52,711 nt of DNA from an uncultured Clostridia bacterium (GCA_948472945.1 CAOKVX010000018.1:1-52711); one strand, 5' to 3'. Positions 1 to 8,018 are shown, numbered from the stretch's first letter. Translations and numbers: made by a program. Notes: generated by a model from the letters alone, not told the origin.

Positions 1-35
1 CCTTTGAAATAAAGGAATTATAAAGAAAACAAGGG

Positions 36-49
36 GTGTCATTTGACAC
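36..49. promoter_or_regulatory. 14-bp palindrome upstream of the secreted peptidase
   Basis: GTGTCA-TT-TGACAC is a perfect inverted repeat with 6-bp arms and a 2-bp centre, 27 bp before the start codon of the peptidase gene. The size and symmetry suit an operator for a dimeric regulator, but no regulator or promoter boxes could be assigned. It could be chance. Confidence 0.25.
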
Positions 50-76
50 TACCAAATATATTAAGGGGGAAAAAGT

Positions 77-1198
77 ATGAAGAAAGAACATATATATAAA
101 AATATTGCCATAAGGATAATGATTAGTTTATTCGTAGTTGTTTTTGCAGCATTATTGTCAGTCAATAAATGTAATGCAAAAGATAAAAGCCTATATTACA
201 TAAGATATAAAAATGAGATTAATTACGCAGAAAATAAACTTTATGGAATAGTGCCTGAGAGTGCAATAAAATATGCAAAGGATAATTATTTGAGTATACT
301 GAAAACAAGTTGTGAATTTGATCGTTCACTGTCCTTTGATTTACTGGCGTGCCGCCTTGGAGAACCTATAGTTTTTGCCGAGGAAGGAAATACCGATGAA
401 ATGTATAGATTTCCTATTATTGAGAGAGATAAAGCTGTATTTTTAGTTACTGTTATTAACACTGATGAAGGATATTCTATTTCAGGTTCAACTGAATATG
501 TAGACATAATTAATAAAAGCAATAACTTAGAGGATAACGGACTGTTTTTCTACAAAGACGGGTTGTTACAAAGCGTTGATATAGACGACCCCGACTATAT
601 TCAAAAAGTTGATGAAACATTAGACTATATTGAAGATTTTGAAGAGGTGGATACCGATTTTATAGTAAGCAAGAATTCTAAAGATAAAAGTTACACTCCA
701 ACTATATATAAAAATTCTGCCGGAACTACAGTTTTATGCAACTTACACAATCAGGTATATCAGGGCACACTGCCAATTTGTTGGGCGGCTTCCGCCGCTA
801 CAGTTGCCAATTATCGGCTTGGAGTCAAGTTCTCAGGCGAAAACATGTGTGCCGCAGCAAATAAAGGTCTTGAAGGAGGTAGTATTTATGATACACAAAA
901 AGCATTAAGCTTTGTTAGAATAAATTATACTGCAACATCTGCGAAAATAGATTTACCACACATAAAAACAAATATTAATAATAAGTACCCTTTTATTATG
1001 AGTATGAAAACATCAACTTCAGGACATCAAGTTACATGTTACGGCTACAGAAAGACAGATAATGGAAATCACAATTTAGTATTGTGGAATTCCGGTACAA
1101 ATAAATCTGAGACAGTTAAATTTAAACCCAGCGGAACAGTGCTACCTTATAATAATCAAAGTTATGTATGGAAATATACTGTTTCTAAGTATAAATAA
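77..1198 (+). CDS. secreted papain/C39-like cysteine peptidase
   Basis: 373 aa. An N-terminal hydrophobic signal segment (about residues 10-34) suggests export. The C-terminal 140 residues look like a papain-fold cysteine peptidase of the C39/C47 type: Cys235 in ICWAASAATVANY, His317 in SGHQVTCYGY and Asn338 in LVLWNSG form a plausible Cys-His-Asn triad. The roughly 200 residues between signal and catalytic domain are unassigned and may be a propeptide. A strong ribosome site (AAGGGGGA) precedes the ATG. A 125-aa lipoprotein gene follows after 14 bp, so the two are probably co-transcribed. The specific family and substrate are unknown. It could also be a transglutaminase-like protein, but the CWA motif and His/Asn spacing favour a peptidase. 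Confidence 0.7.
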   Translation: MKKEHIYKNIAIRIMISLFVVVFAALLSVNKCNAKDKSLYYIRYKNEINYAENKLYGIVPESAIKYAKDNYLSILKTSCEFDRSLSFDLLACRLGEPIVFAEEGNTDEMYRFPIIERDKAVFLVTVINTDEGYSISGSTEYVDIINKSNNLEDNGLFFYKDGLLQSVDIDDPDYIQKVDETLDYIEDFEEVDTDFIVSKNSKDKSYTPTIYKNSAGTTVLCNLHNQVYQGTLPICWAASAATVANYRLGVKFSGENMCAAANKGLEGGSIYDTQKALSFVRINYTATSAKIDLPHIKTNINNKYPFIMSMKTSTSGHQVTCYGYRKTDNGNHNLVLWNSGTNKSETVKFKPSGTVLPYNNQSYVWKYTVSKYK

Positions 1199-1212
1199 GC
1201 GAGGTGATATAA

Positions 1213-1590
1213 ATGAAAAAAAGAGTATTAGCGCTGGCATTGCTTACACTTTTTGTCTTAAACGGCTGCGGCAGCAAAGGTGTGAAGTTATTCTCACAAG
1301 AATTATGCGACGGTATAACCGAGGTACGCTTTATGGATTTTCAGGGCAATGAGACTGTCTACACCGACGAAGATTCAATTAAATTAATGGCTGACGCTTT
1401 ACAATCAGGTATCTATGAAAAAATTGACGACGAAGATATGTATGATGGATTATACGCTTTCACATTTGTATCTAACGGTAAGGAGTACGGTATTGGATGT
1501 GCAGCAGGAGATAATATAATTCAATATGACTGGCACCAGTATATTGTTCACAACAATAAATTCTATAAGCTATTTTCGTTGAAAAAGTAA
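1213..1590 (+). CDS. small putative lipoprotein
   Basis: 125 aa. A short charged start (MKKR), hydrophobic stretch and lipobox LNGC with Cys19 predict a membrane-anchored lipoprotein. The remainder is acidic and likely beta-rich, with no recognised family. GAGGTGAT lies just before the ATG. The 14-bp gap to the cysteine peptidase suggests a shared transcript and possibly a functional partnership (substrate, chaperone or inhibitor), which is inference only. An imperfect hairpin at about 1621-1665 lies downstream, between this gene and the convergent remnants. Confidence 0.6.
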   Translation: MKKRVLALALLTLFVLNGCGSKGVKLFSQELCDGITEVRFMDFQGNETVYTDEDSIKLMADALQSGIYEKIDDEDMYDGLYAFTFVSNGKEYGIGCAAGDNIIQYDWHQYIVHNNKFYKLFSLKK

Positions 1591-1674
1591 TAACTCCCAA
1601 ATATAGCGCTGTATTAAAAAGGATGTCCAAAATTATGTTTAAAAAATGCATAGAGTTGGGCATCCCCTATTATA

Positions 1675-1902
1675 TTAAAATTCTAGTTGCATAGAAACAA
1701 GTTCTTCAACTCTTTTACTTAAACTTGCCTTAATTGTATCGTATTTTTCAAGCCGATTGTAAATTCTTTTCTGTACTGTAAAATCAAATTCCCCATTAGC
1801 ATCAATAGGAATGTCAATAGATATTTTTTTGATTTTCTCTTTGCTTACTGTTTTACTCCATTCAAATGAATCGGATAACAATATTGTTTGTTGTAGAGTG
1901 TA
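1675..1902 (-). pseudogene. remnant of a type I restriction specificity (HsdS-like) C-terminus
   Basis: An open stretch of about 75 codons without its own start, except a TTG at 1881. It reads IDIPIDANGEFDFTVQKRI followed by a helical, charged tail. The pattern 'I-x-I-P-I-D-x-x-G-E-F-D-x-x-x-Q-x-x-I' followed by a coiled-coil-like segment is typical of the end of HsdS target-recognition domains. Everything upstream is missing; the sequence runs directly into an out-of-frame helix-turn-helix fragment. No methylase or nuclease subunit is present. The assignment rests on one short motif, so treat it as a plausible remnant. Confidence 0.45.
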
Positions 1903-1982
1903 TTAGCAATTCCTATTCTATCAGCGGCTTGCTTTTGTGTAAGTTTTTTTGATTTCCGCAATTGTCTAAGACGCTCCCCCAT
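1845..1982 (-). pseudogene. truncated XRE-type HTH regulator fragment
   Basis: 45 codons from ATG at 1982. The first 27 residues (MGERLRQLRKSKKLTQKQAA then DRIGIAN) are a textbook start of a Cro/C1-type helix-turn-helix. After about residue 28 the reading frame leaves the family pattern and stops at 1845. The other frame at that point opens into the HsdS-like remnant. The simplest reading is an illegitimate junction that joined the first helices of a regulator to the tail of an unrelated gene. A 45-aa peptide could be made, but would lack most of the DNA-binding domain. Confidence 0.5.
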
Positions 1983-2149
1983 ATTTATATTCTACATAAT
2001 TACTTTACATCCTTCCATATTCATAAGAATATACGAAATTATTACGAATATGGAGCAAAAAAATTCATGAATAAGGTAAAAATCATTGAAATGTTTATAT
2101 CAATGTACTACACTGTATATTATAAATTATAAGAAAGAGAAATTAATAT

Positions 2150-3328
2150 ATGAAAAAAAGAATATCAAAAGTATTAGTTATGATAATTACGTTTTCTTTA
2201 ATTGCATCTTTGATACCCCTGAATCAAACTAATATATCATGTGCAGTAACGTATTTAGGAAAATTTAATGCAGAGGAATTTGAAACCATAACAACTATAA
2301 ATAAAGATTTAGAAGGAAATATTTCCTTGGAACAAGCCATGAAAATAGCAAAAAGTGTATATAGTGATTTATATTATTTTCATGATTCTAATTTCGAACG
2401 AAGTAATGGAGAACGATATTATGTTATTAATATTAAAGATAAGGTAGAGAACCATTATACATCACTAACACAATTATTCATCTCATTTGATGGAGAAATT
2501 TGTGTTGAGGGATATACTTCTGAAAAAAAAATATATGTATATAATGGTGACAATCTTCTTAAAATAAAAATATTACAGGCATATAGCAAAATATTACTTC
2601 AAGAATACAATCTGAACGAAGAGGAAGATGATTTGAAAACGCATTTTTCTATATGTGATTTTAATGCTGATGGTATGCAAGATTTAATACTCAGCAGGGA
2701 AGAACATATTTTATCAGAAAAGCAATATTATACATTCGAAAATGGAAAAGTAGTAGAAATTGAGGGACCAAGTAGTGATGAAGCATATCCCGTATACGGA
2801 CACTTATATTCCTTACCCTCAAGGGGGACGTATGCTTTTTATCGTGGAGGTCCAGCTTCTGAGGATAACAATGGTAATGATTATATGCCACATACTATTA
2901 TGGAGTATAAGTTGGAAAACCACAAAATAAATTTAATAAACGATTTGTATTGGGCAGAGTATCAATTTGGAGATAAAGATGGGCTTAATGAATACTATTT
3001 GAATGGTAAAAAGTGTACAGCTGAAGACTATCAGATCATTTACAACAGTTTTAGCGATCAAATTGAATTTTATCCAAACTCAGAAATAAATCGTATGTAT
3101 TGGGGGGTTAATAACTCAGGAGATATTGGAAACGAGGAAGGAAAACGGCAAAAACCAATTGCAGTTTTAGCTACTGAAAAAGCTATGAGGATTAAGACAG
3201 GAAAAAGCATGTGGATGGGTTTTGGATTGCTGGATGAAAATAGTGGTTTGTTGGATGACAAATGGAAAAAATGTCTGTGGTCGTTAGCGTTCCAACAGTT
3301 CTTGCATTATCAGATTATACTGAAATAG
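2150..3328 (+). CDS. secreted protein of unknown function, probably frameshifted near its 3' end
   Basis: 392 aa with an N-terminal signal peptide (about residues 1-32). The middle contains a DFNADGMQDLIL segment resembling the calcium-binding loop of FG-GAP/VCBS repeats, so an extracellular beta-rich fold is likely. The last 20 residues have an unusual composition (Cys, Trp and Gln rich). In the adjacent frame after the A6 run at 3266-3271 the DNA reads MSVVVSVPTVLALSDYTEIE and ends in ..EVIGKK at a TAA at 3364-3366, a far more natural end. One extra A would join the two frames, so this is either a true 1-nt deletion or a homopolymer base-call error. Neighbours are integrase and HsdS remnants. 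Confidence 0.6.
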   Translation: MKKRISKVLVMIITFSLIASLIPLNQTNISCAVTYLGKFNAEEFETITTINKDLEGNISLEQAMKIAKSVYSDLYYFHDSNFERSNGERYYVINIKDKVENHYTSLTQLFISFDGEICVEGYTSEKKIYVYNGDNLLKIKILQAYSKILLQEYNLNEEEDDLKTHFSICDFNADGMQDLILSREEHILSEKQYYTFENGKVVEIEGPSSDEAYPVYGHLYSLPSRGTYAFYRGGPASEDNNGNDYMPHTIMEYKLENHKINLINDLYWAEYQFGDKDGLNEYYLNGKKCTAEDYQIIYNSFSDQIEFYPNSEINRMYWGVNNSGDIGNEEGKRQKPIAVLATEKAMRIKTGKSMWMGFGLLDENSGLLDDKWKKCLWSLAFQQFLHYQIILK

Positions 3329-3403
3329 AATATGGATATTCCCTTGAAGTTATCGGCAAAAAGTAAGGTGCGAAATACAGAAAATATTCCAGAGGATTAT
3401 TAG

Positions 3404-3697
3404 GAAATCTCATTTGCCTGTTTAAGACCAGACGGTGCAGTAGAATATCCTACAACGGTTTCAATCGTATGTAGGACTGCAAGGAAAAAGGTAAAGGGAC
3501 TGGAAGATTTTCATTTCCATATGCTCCGTCACACTTACACCAGTAATCTGTTATCAAACGTAGCTGCTCCAAAAGACGTACAGGAACTTCTTGGACACGC
3601 ATATGTGAGCAGCTCAATGAATGTATGTGCCCATGCAACCAGAGAGTCAAAACGGACTTCCGCAAGGTTCTTAGATGAGGCTGTGGGTGGTAATTAA
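3404..3697 (+). pseudogene. tyrosine recombinase (integrase) C-terminal fragment, catalytic Tyr lost
   Basis: An open frame of 97 codons without a start, preceded by an in-frame TAG. It shows the catalytic core end of a phage/ICE-type integrase: HMLRHTYTSNLL (the H-x-L-R-H box), then QELLGHAYVSSSMNVCAHAT. In active enzymes the last block reads MNVYAHAT, with the nucleophilic Tyr where this copy has Cys (TGT at 3625-3627). Both the missing N-terminal two thirds and the Tyr-to-Cys change mean it cannot catalyse recombination. It marks the decay of a former integrative element. Confidence 0.8.
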
Positions 3698-3828
3698 AAA
3701 AGTTTCCCTTGTTTCAACCTCATAAGGGAAGAAATAAGGGAAAATGGTTGATTTTCTGATATAAAAGGTTGGGGAAAGCTTGTAAAATGTGGAAAGTTGA
3801 AAGTATAATTAAATAAAAGGGAATTTAT

Positions 3829-4584
3829 CTAACTAAATATCTTTTTCTTATTATTAACTCTCACTAAAACTAAAGAAGTAATTATCAAAATTATTGTTGT
3901 AACTATATTACCTAAAATAATATCGTTAATGATATATATTCCAGACATAGAATTTGTAATACAATGGAGCAGTACACATAGCCATACGCTACCCGTATTC
4001 TTTCTTATGCTTGCCAAGGCAAAAGTTAGTCCTAAAACATTTATTCCAAATGCCAGATAATTTTGCCCATATTGAAATACTCCTTGAATATAAAATAAAG
4101 GCAAATGCCATAACCACCAAATAACACTTACTATTAAAGTGGATATAACAAATTTGTATTTTTTCTCCAGTTCAGGCTGTAGGATATATCTCCATCCCGC
4201 TTCTTCTAAGCCACCGCCAAATAACATCATTGGAATCATAACAATAATTGCATATATTGGCGCTCCGTTTTCATATCCTGAAATTAAACATTGTGGAACT
4301 ATAAACAATATTCCTAATGCTATTACCATAAGATATGAAAATATATTGTGTTTGAAATCAAACACTTTTTTTATCCACTCTTTGAAGTTTACAATTTTAT
4401 CATTTTTCTTTAATGCCAAAAATGATGCAATAGTCGGCGACCACCCACCTAATAGATATGGTACATATAAAAGATAATTATCATTTAACGATGTTCCATT
4501 TAGACTGCATAATAGACATATTCCCCAACAAATTAACATTATTAAAAAAGTATATAGTAAATAATCTTTGCTTAACTTATTCAT
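3829..4584 (-). CDS. CPBP-family intramembrane metalloprotease
   Basis: 251 aa starting at the ATG at 4584, which AAAGGG precedes by 8 nt. About six to eight membrane segments are visible. Family motifs (numbered from an upstream TTG two codons earlier) are EExxxR (GGGLEEAGWRYILQ, Glu129/Glu130/Arg134), the second motif WWLWH (His162) and a third HCITN (His209, Asn213). These are the metal-binding and catalytic positions of the CAAX protease / bacteriocin-processing (Abi) family. Many such genes protect against bacteriocins or process peptides; no bacteriocin cluster is visible here. It sits alone among decayed mobile-element genes, which suggests horizontal acquisition. Confidence 0.85.
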   Translation of the reverse strand: MNKLSKDYLLYTFLIMLICWGICLLCSLNGTSLNDNYLLYVPYLLGGWSPTIASFLALKKNDKIVNFKEWIKKVFDFKHNIFSYLMVIALGILFIVPQCLISGYENGAPIYAIIVMIPMMLFGGGLEEAGWRYILQPELEKKYKFVISTLIVSVIWWLWHLPLFYIQGVFQYGQNYLAFGINVLGLTFALASIRKNTGSVWLCVLLHCITNSMSGIYIINDIILGNIVTTIILIITSLVLVRVNNKKKIFS

Positions 4585-4719
4585 TTTCAATTCCCTTTCA
4601 AATCCCGATATGTCGATTTGATTATATCATACTTTTGTACACAATAATACAAATTTTGTGAATAATATTTCTATTCTAAGATGATTTGCAAAACGTGCAG
4701 AGAGGACCTTTAAAAGTGA

Positions 4720-5067
4720 ATAATTAAATATTACAAAAGCAGACAGGAGCAAAAAGAGAATCCCCGAACTATAAAAGCATTATATCCAGAATGGCTCAAG
4801 TATAAAGCTGTCGAAACTTCAAAAGCCAATGCAAACAAATTACAATGGGTATGGAACACATATTTTGCCAATTCAGATATTGCTGATATGGATATGCAGA
4901 CTATTGATGTAATCACACTAAAAACATGGTTTTTAAATGTGATAGAAAAGCATAAACTGTCAAACAAAAAGTATAAAGAAATGAAGTCGAATGAAAATAT
5001 GCTCTTTGATTATGCAAAGTTTTTAATTTTCAACTGTCTCATGGGACAAAAGTACAGATGCATTTGA
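4720..5067 (+). pseudogene. integrase N-terminal core-binding domain fragment
   Basis: An open frame of 115 codons without a start (in-frame TGA at 4717-4719). The segment from TIKALYPEWLKYKAVETSKA through WVWNTYFANSDIADMDMQTI to TLKTWFLNVIEKHKLSNKKY has the helical pattern of the SAM-like core-binding domain of tyrosine integrases. It breaks down after about residue 100 and has no catalytic domain. It lies 1 kb after the catalytic fragment at 3404, on the same strand but in the wrong order (catalytic first), so the two pieces are either from different integrases or were rearranged. Confidence 0.65.
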
Positions 5068-5129
5068 AAGGGCACTCGAATGGACTTATTGAAAAGTGTA
5101 ACCGACTGTAACCAATTATTCCAGTAATA

Positions 5130-5170
5130 AAAAATGGGAAACCTTAGTAAAATCAAGGTTCCCCATTTTT
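5130..5170 (-). terminator. rho-independent terminator after tRNA-Leu
   Basis: Arms 5130-5145 and 5155-5170 form a 16-bp stem with one mismatch around a 9-nt loop, with A-rich and T-rich ends on either side, so it can act in both directions. It begins 8 nt after the tRNA 3' end on the minus strand. Confidence 0.8.
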
Positions 5171-5178
5171 TAATTCGA

Positions 5179-5263
5179 TGCGGAAGATGGGACTTGAACC
5201 CACACGCTCGCAATGAGCACAAGATCCTTAGTCTTGCTCGTCTGCCAGTTCCGACACTTCCGC
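5179..5263 (-). tRNA. tRNA-Leu (anticodon AAG)
   Basis: 85 nt, class II tRNA. The acceptor stem GCGGAAG pairs with CTTCCGC; the anticodon stem CAAGA/TCTTG encloses the loop CTAAGGA, giving anticodon AAG (positions 34-36). A long variable arm (GCTC...GAGC) is typical of leucine tRNA, and the T-arm GTGGG-TTCAAGT-CCCAT is intact. The discriminator is A73. CCA is not encoded. A34 would need conversion to inosine to read CUN broadly. The decayed integrase fragments just downstream fit the common use of tRNA genes as integration sites. Confidence 0.93.
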
Positions 5264-5293
5264 GAACCGCATCAATCGTTTGACGCAAGACAT

Positions 5294-5322
5294 ATTATAT
5301 CAAAGCAAATGACATATGTCAA
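5294..5322 (-). promoter_or_regulatory. consensus sigma-A promoter of tRNA-Leu
   Basis: On the minus strand TTGACA (5317-5322), a 17-nt spacer and TATAAT (5294-5299) match both boxes perfectly. Predicted start of transcription is near 5287, about 24 nt before the mature tRNA 5' end. Confidence 0.9.
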
Positions 5323-5443
5323 CACTTTTTTATAACATTTTTTATGAGCCATTTTTTATTTTTTTATGAAGCATTTTTATGAAAGTTTTTTAATGTTGTT
5401 GACAACACGTTTTAACCCTTTCTGGTAATTAATTCATGCATTA

Positions 5444-5710
5444 TTAATTTTTATGCGGGGATTGTCCAACAACCTCGATTGCTTTTCCAACAACTACCGT
5501 AACGTCTATATTGCTTTGAATTCTTCTTGACTCAAAACGACAAAGCATATTACCTTTCAAAGATTGAACATACTTTGATGGAAGACGGTTTAATGCATAT
5601 GTAGCAATATCCATTCGACAGTTTTCACATTTGCAGTATTCTGTATTCGGCCACATCTCATCAATTTTATTAAATACTGTTTGTTCCATTAAATTAACCA
5701 ATTCAGCCAT
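5444..5710 (-). CDS. ComFB family protein
   Basis: 88 aa from the ATG at 5710, which GAGGGG precedes by 9 nt; an upstream in-frame TTG is less likely. Family features are an N-terminal helix (MAELVNLMEQTVFNKIDEMW), the cysteine pattern YCKCENCRMDIATYALNRLP and the YV after it. C-x-C-x2-C followed by DI-x-x-YALN-x-LP-x-x-YV is the ComFB signature. In Bacillus subtilis comFB lies in the comF late competence operon and its role is unclear; related domains elsewhere bind cyclic dinucleotides. Here it is monocistronic, with no comFA or comFC beside it. MecA at 38.5 kb is the only other competence-linked gene in the window. Confidence 0.8.
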   Translation of the reverse strand: MAELVNLMEQTVFNKIDEMWPNTEYCKCENCRMDIATYALNRLPSKYVQSLKGNMLCRFESRRIQSNIDVTVVVGKAIEVVGQSPHKN

Positions 5711-6119
5711 ACTTTTGCACCCCTCACCCAAAAATAACTGCTTTATAGTAAATATTCACAAATCTGCTCTGCCACCTAAATAAACAATTCGTTGAATTTT
5801 ATGTTATGAAATATAATGCAGTTATAATAGGAACCGAATTAAATGTTCAAATGGCATATTATATTATCATCTAATTAGTATACCGAAAAATATATTTATT
5901 AAAAATAATATCACAAATAAGTATATTTTGTCAACATTTTTCATATATAATTGTATTTTTAGTTAAATTGTCATTAAGTGCAAATCAATGGATATTCCTG
6001 TAATATATTAATTTGAGTTATAACTAATGATTTGACGTTAACATGGAAATAGGCCTTTATCAAAAGCTTATTTATAATTATAAATATCATTTATAAAAAG
6101 CTTCCATTTAAATTAATTA
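5711..6119. other. intergenic region without gene
   Basis: About 400 bp, very AT-rich, between the end of coaBC and the start of comFB (both minus strand). No ORF with a ribosome site was seen. Near 6063-6106 two AAGCTT-centred stretches separated by TTTATAA-like sequence form a weak imperfect hairpin that could end the pan-coaBC transcript. No convincing comFB promoter boxes could be picked. Confidence 0.5.
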
Positions 6120-7328
6120 TCAATCATTTATATTCTTTGTCAAAATACTCATAATCTCCGTCAGTATTACATCCGCTGTCTCCTCTTTTGTCATTAGAGG
6201 CAGCTCCTTTTCCCCTGTCCTTGTTATAAGCGTCACCTTGTTAGTGTCAGTTTTAAAGCCCGCGCCCTCGTCATTAAGGCTGTTGGCCGCTATCATATCC
6301 ACATTCTTTTTTATAAGCTTTTGTCTGGAGTGTTCAATCAGGTTATCAGTTTCCATTGAAAATCCGCATATAACCTGTCCGTCTTTTCGGTTCGCACCAA
6401 GACATTTTAATATATCCCCGGTTCTCTCAAGCTCAATTGACAAATAGGCATCATTCTTTTTAAGCTTATGGCCTGAAACTATCTTAGGACTGTAATCCGC
6501 GACCGCGGCGCATTTTACTATAATGTCACAATTTACGCTTCGCGATACAACTTCCTCAAACATTTCCGAAGCTGACTCAACCAGAACTACTTCACACCCT
6601 AACGGCGGCGCAAGGTTAACCGGACCGCTGACGAGTATCACATTCGCACCTCTCAATACAGCCATCTTTGCAATTGCATAACCCATTTTGCCGCTTGAAT
6701 GGTTTGTGATATACCTGACGGGGTCTATTTTTTCTATGGTCGGCCCGGCCGTTACAAGAACCGTTTTGCCGCTCATATCTTTTTTGCATGCAATGCTTTT
6801 CACAATATGTTCGACAAGTATTGTTTCATCCGCAAGCTTGCCTCTGCCGGTTGTTCCGCACGCAAGATACCCGTCTGCAGGCGAAATTATTCCGTAACCA
6901 TATTCCTCAAGAAGCTTTATATTATGCTGAACTATTTTGTTGTCATACATATTGTTATTCATAGCAGGCGCAATAAGTACCGGACATTTTGCAGCCATCA
7001 CCGTTGTAGTCAGCATATCGTCGGCTATTCCATTTGCTATCTTTCCAATTACATTTGCCGTCGCCGGAGCGATTAAAAAAATATCCGCTTTTGCCGCAAT
7101 TCCTACATGTCCAACTTTAAATTCAAAATTTCGGTCAAATGTATCTGTAAGACATTTGTTGCCTGTCAGGGTTTCAAACGTAATAGGGTTAATAAAATTT
7201 ACCGCATTGCGCGTCATTATTATGTTGACGTCCGCACCGAGCTTGACAAGCATACTAACTACATTTGCCATCTTGTACGCCGCAATACTGCCTGTGATAC
7301 CGATTACTATAGTTTTATTTTTCAGCAT
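6120..7328 (-). CDS. coaBC: bifunctional phosphopantothenoylcysteine decarboxylase / phosphopantothenate-cysteine ligase
   Basis: 402 aa, the normal length of CoaBC (Dfp). The N-terminal half is the FMN-dependent CoaC decarboxylase: GITGSIAAYK flavin site, PAMNNNMYDN with the catalytic Asn, and GYLACGTTGRG with the active Cys. The C-terminal half is the CTP-dependent CoaB ligase: VTAGPTIEKIDPVRYITNHS then SGKMG, and HKLKKND with the catalytic Lys. Together they convert 4'-phosphopantothenate to 4'-phosphopantetheine in the cytosol. It is last in a panB-panC-panD-coaBC operon, 37 bp after panD, with AAAGGTGAT as ribosome site. Pantothenate kinase and ketopantoate reductase are not in the window. 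Confidence 0.95.
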   Translation of the reverse strand: MLKNKTIVIGITGSIAAYKMANVVSMLVKLGADVNIIMTRNAVNFINPITFETLTGNKCLTDTFDRNFEFKVGHVGIAAKADIFLIAPATANVIGKIANGIADDMLTTTVMAAKCPVLIAPAMNNNMYDNKIVQHNIKLLEEYGYGIISPADGYLACGTTGRGKLADETILVEHIVKSIACKKDMSGKTVLVTAGPTIEKIDPVRYITNHSSGKMGYAIAKMAVLRGANVILVSGPVNLAPPLGCEVVLVESASEMFEEVVSRSVNCDIIVKCAAVADYSPKIVSGHKLKKNDAYLSIELERTGDILKCLGANRKDGQVICGFSMETDNLIEHSRQKLIKKNVDMIAANSLNDEGAGFKTDTNKVTLITRTGEKELPLMTKEETADVILTEIMSILTKNIND

Positions 7329-7365
7329 AATTAATCACCTTTATCCTACTATAATATATTTACAG

Positions 7366-7764
7366 TTAATACTGCTTAACTACGGAAATCTCGCCGTGCT
7401 TTTCATAGTGCGCAACTTCTAAAATTTTATTCGCCTCATCGACAAATACTACATTCGGCTTATGTGAATCCGCTTCCTCAGAAGTTAGCGAGCAGTAGCT
7501 CATTATTATTATGTGGTCACCCGGAAGTACCTGTCTGGCCGCCGCCCCGTTAAGACATATCATACCGGAATTTTCTTCACCGGAAATGGTATATGTCTCA
7601 AACCTGTTTCCATTCTCGACATCGACAATCTGCACATATTCATATTCCCGTATTCCGGCAGCTTTCATTAGAACCGGGTCGACCGTTATACTGCCGACAT
7701 AGTTTAGGTTTGCCTCCTTAACGACTGCACGGTGTATTTTGCCGTTTAGCATTGTAATAGTCAT
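7366..7764 (-). CDS. panD: aspartate 1-decarboxylase
   Basis: 132 aa from ATG 7764 (an upstream GTG would add one residue). This start puts the self-processing site at Gly24-Ser25 (NYVGSIT), the canonical numbering; cleavage there yields the pyruvoyl cofactor. LNGKIHRA at the N-terminus and [20 protein letters not shown] near residue 70-90 are conserved. It makes beta-alanine from aspartate for PanC. GGAGGG lies 9 nt upstream. The palindromic repeat between panC and panD ends 19 bp before its start codon, so the repeat RNA sits just before the panD ribosome site. Confidence 0.95.
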   Translation of the reverse strand: MTITMLNGKIHRAVVKEANLNYVGSITVDPVLMKAAGIREYEYVQIVDVENGNRFETYTISGEENSGMICLNGAAARQVLPGDHIIIMSYCSLTSEEADSHKPNVVFVDEANKILEVAHYEKHGEISVVKQY

Positions 7765-7783
7765 CACATTTTCCCTCCAATAT

Positions 7784-8018
7784 ACTTCCGTCCTACATTC
7801 TCATGTTCGTTCATCCACCAAATGTCGCCTTTCGATACTGCAGGCAGTATCGTTACGGCGACGCTTTCTTTTTTACGATATTCGATTGCTCCTTGCTTCG
7901 CATTCTCGCAATCGTACCGAACATTCGTATTCCGGACTTCCGTCCTACATACTCATGTTCGTTCATCCACCAAATGTCGCCTTTCGATACTGCAGGCAGT
8001 ATCGTTACGGCGACGCTT
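7784..8018. repeat. composite palindromic repeat, 1.5 units of 152 bp, between panC and panD
   Basis: 83-bp copies at 7784-7866 and 7936-8018 differ at one base and are separated by 69 bp, giving a 152-bp period with the second unit partial. Each copy contains an extended hairpin: GTCGCC...CGATACTGC-AG-GCAGTATCG...GGCGAC. The junction between units adds a second (GAACAT...CGGA-AG-TCCG...ATGTTC) and the 69-bp stretch a third (GATTGC...GCAATC). The sequence is more GC-rich than neighbouring spacers. The last four codons and the stop of panC lie inside the rightmost copy, so the element landed on the panC 3' end. No ORF with a ribosome site was found in it. It is likely a REP/MITE-like dispersed element. 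Confidence 0.9.

Noticed and set aside
1675-1881. Stand-alone 68-aa gene
   Set aside because: Only a TTG start without ribosome site; sequence reads as the end of a larger specificity protein.
3255-3366. Programmed ribosomal frameshift in the secreted protein
   Set aside because: No slippery heptamer with downstream structure; a plain homopolymer indel is simpler.
3703-3734. TTCCCTT...AAGGGAA inverted repeat after the integrase fragment as an att site or terminator
   Set aside because: Only 7-bp arms, no matching copy elsewhere in the window and no tRNA-like core sequence.
7784-8018. CRISPR array
   Set aside because: Only two copies of 83 bp with a 69-bp spacer, no cas genes, wrong dimensions.
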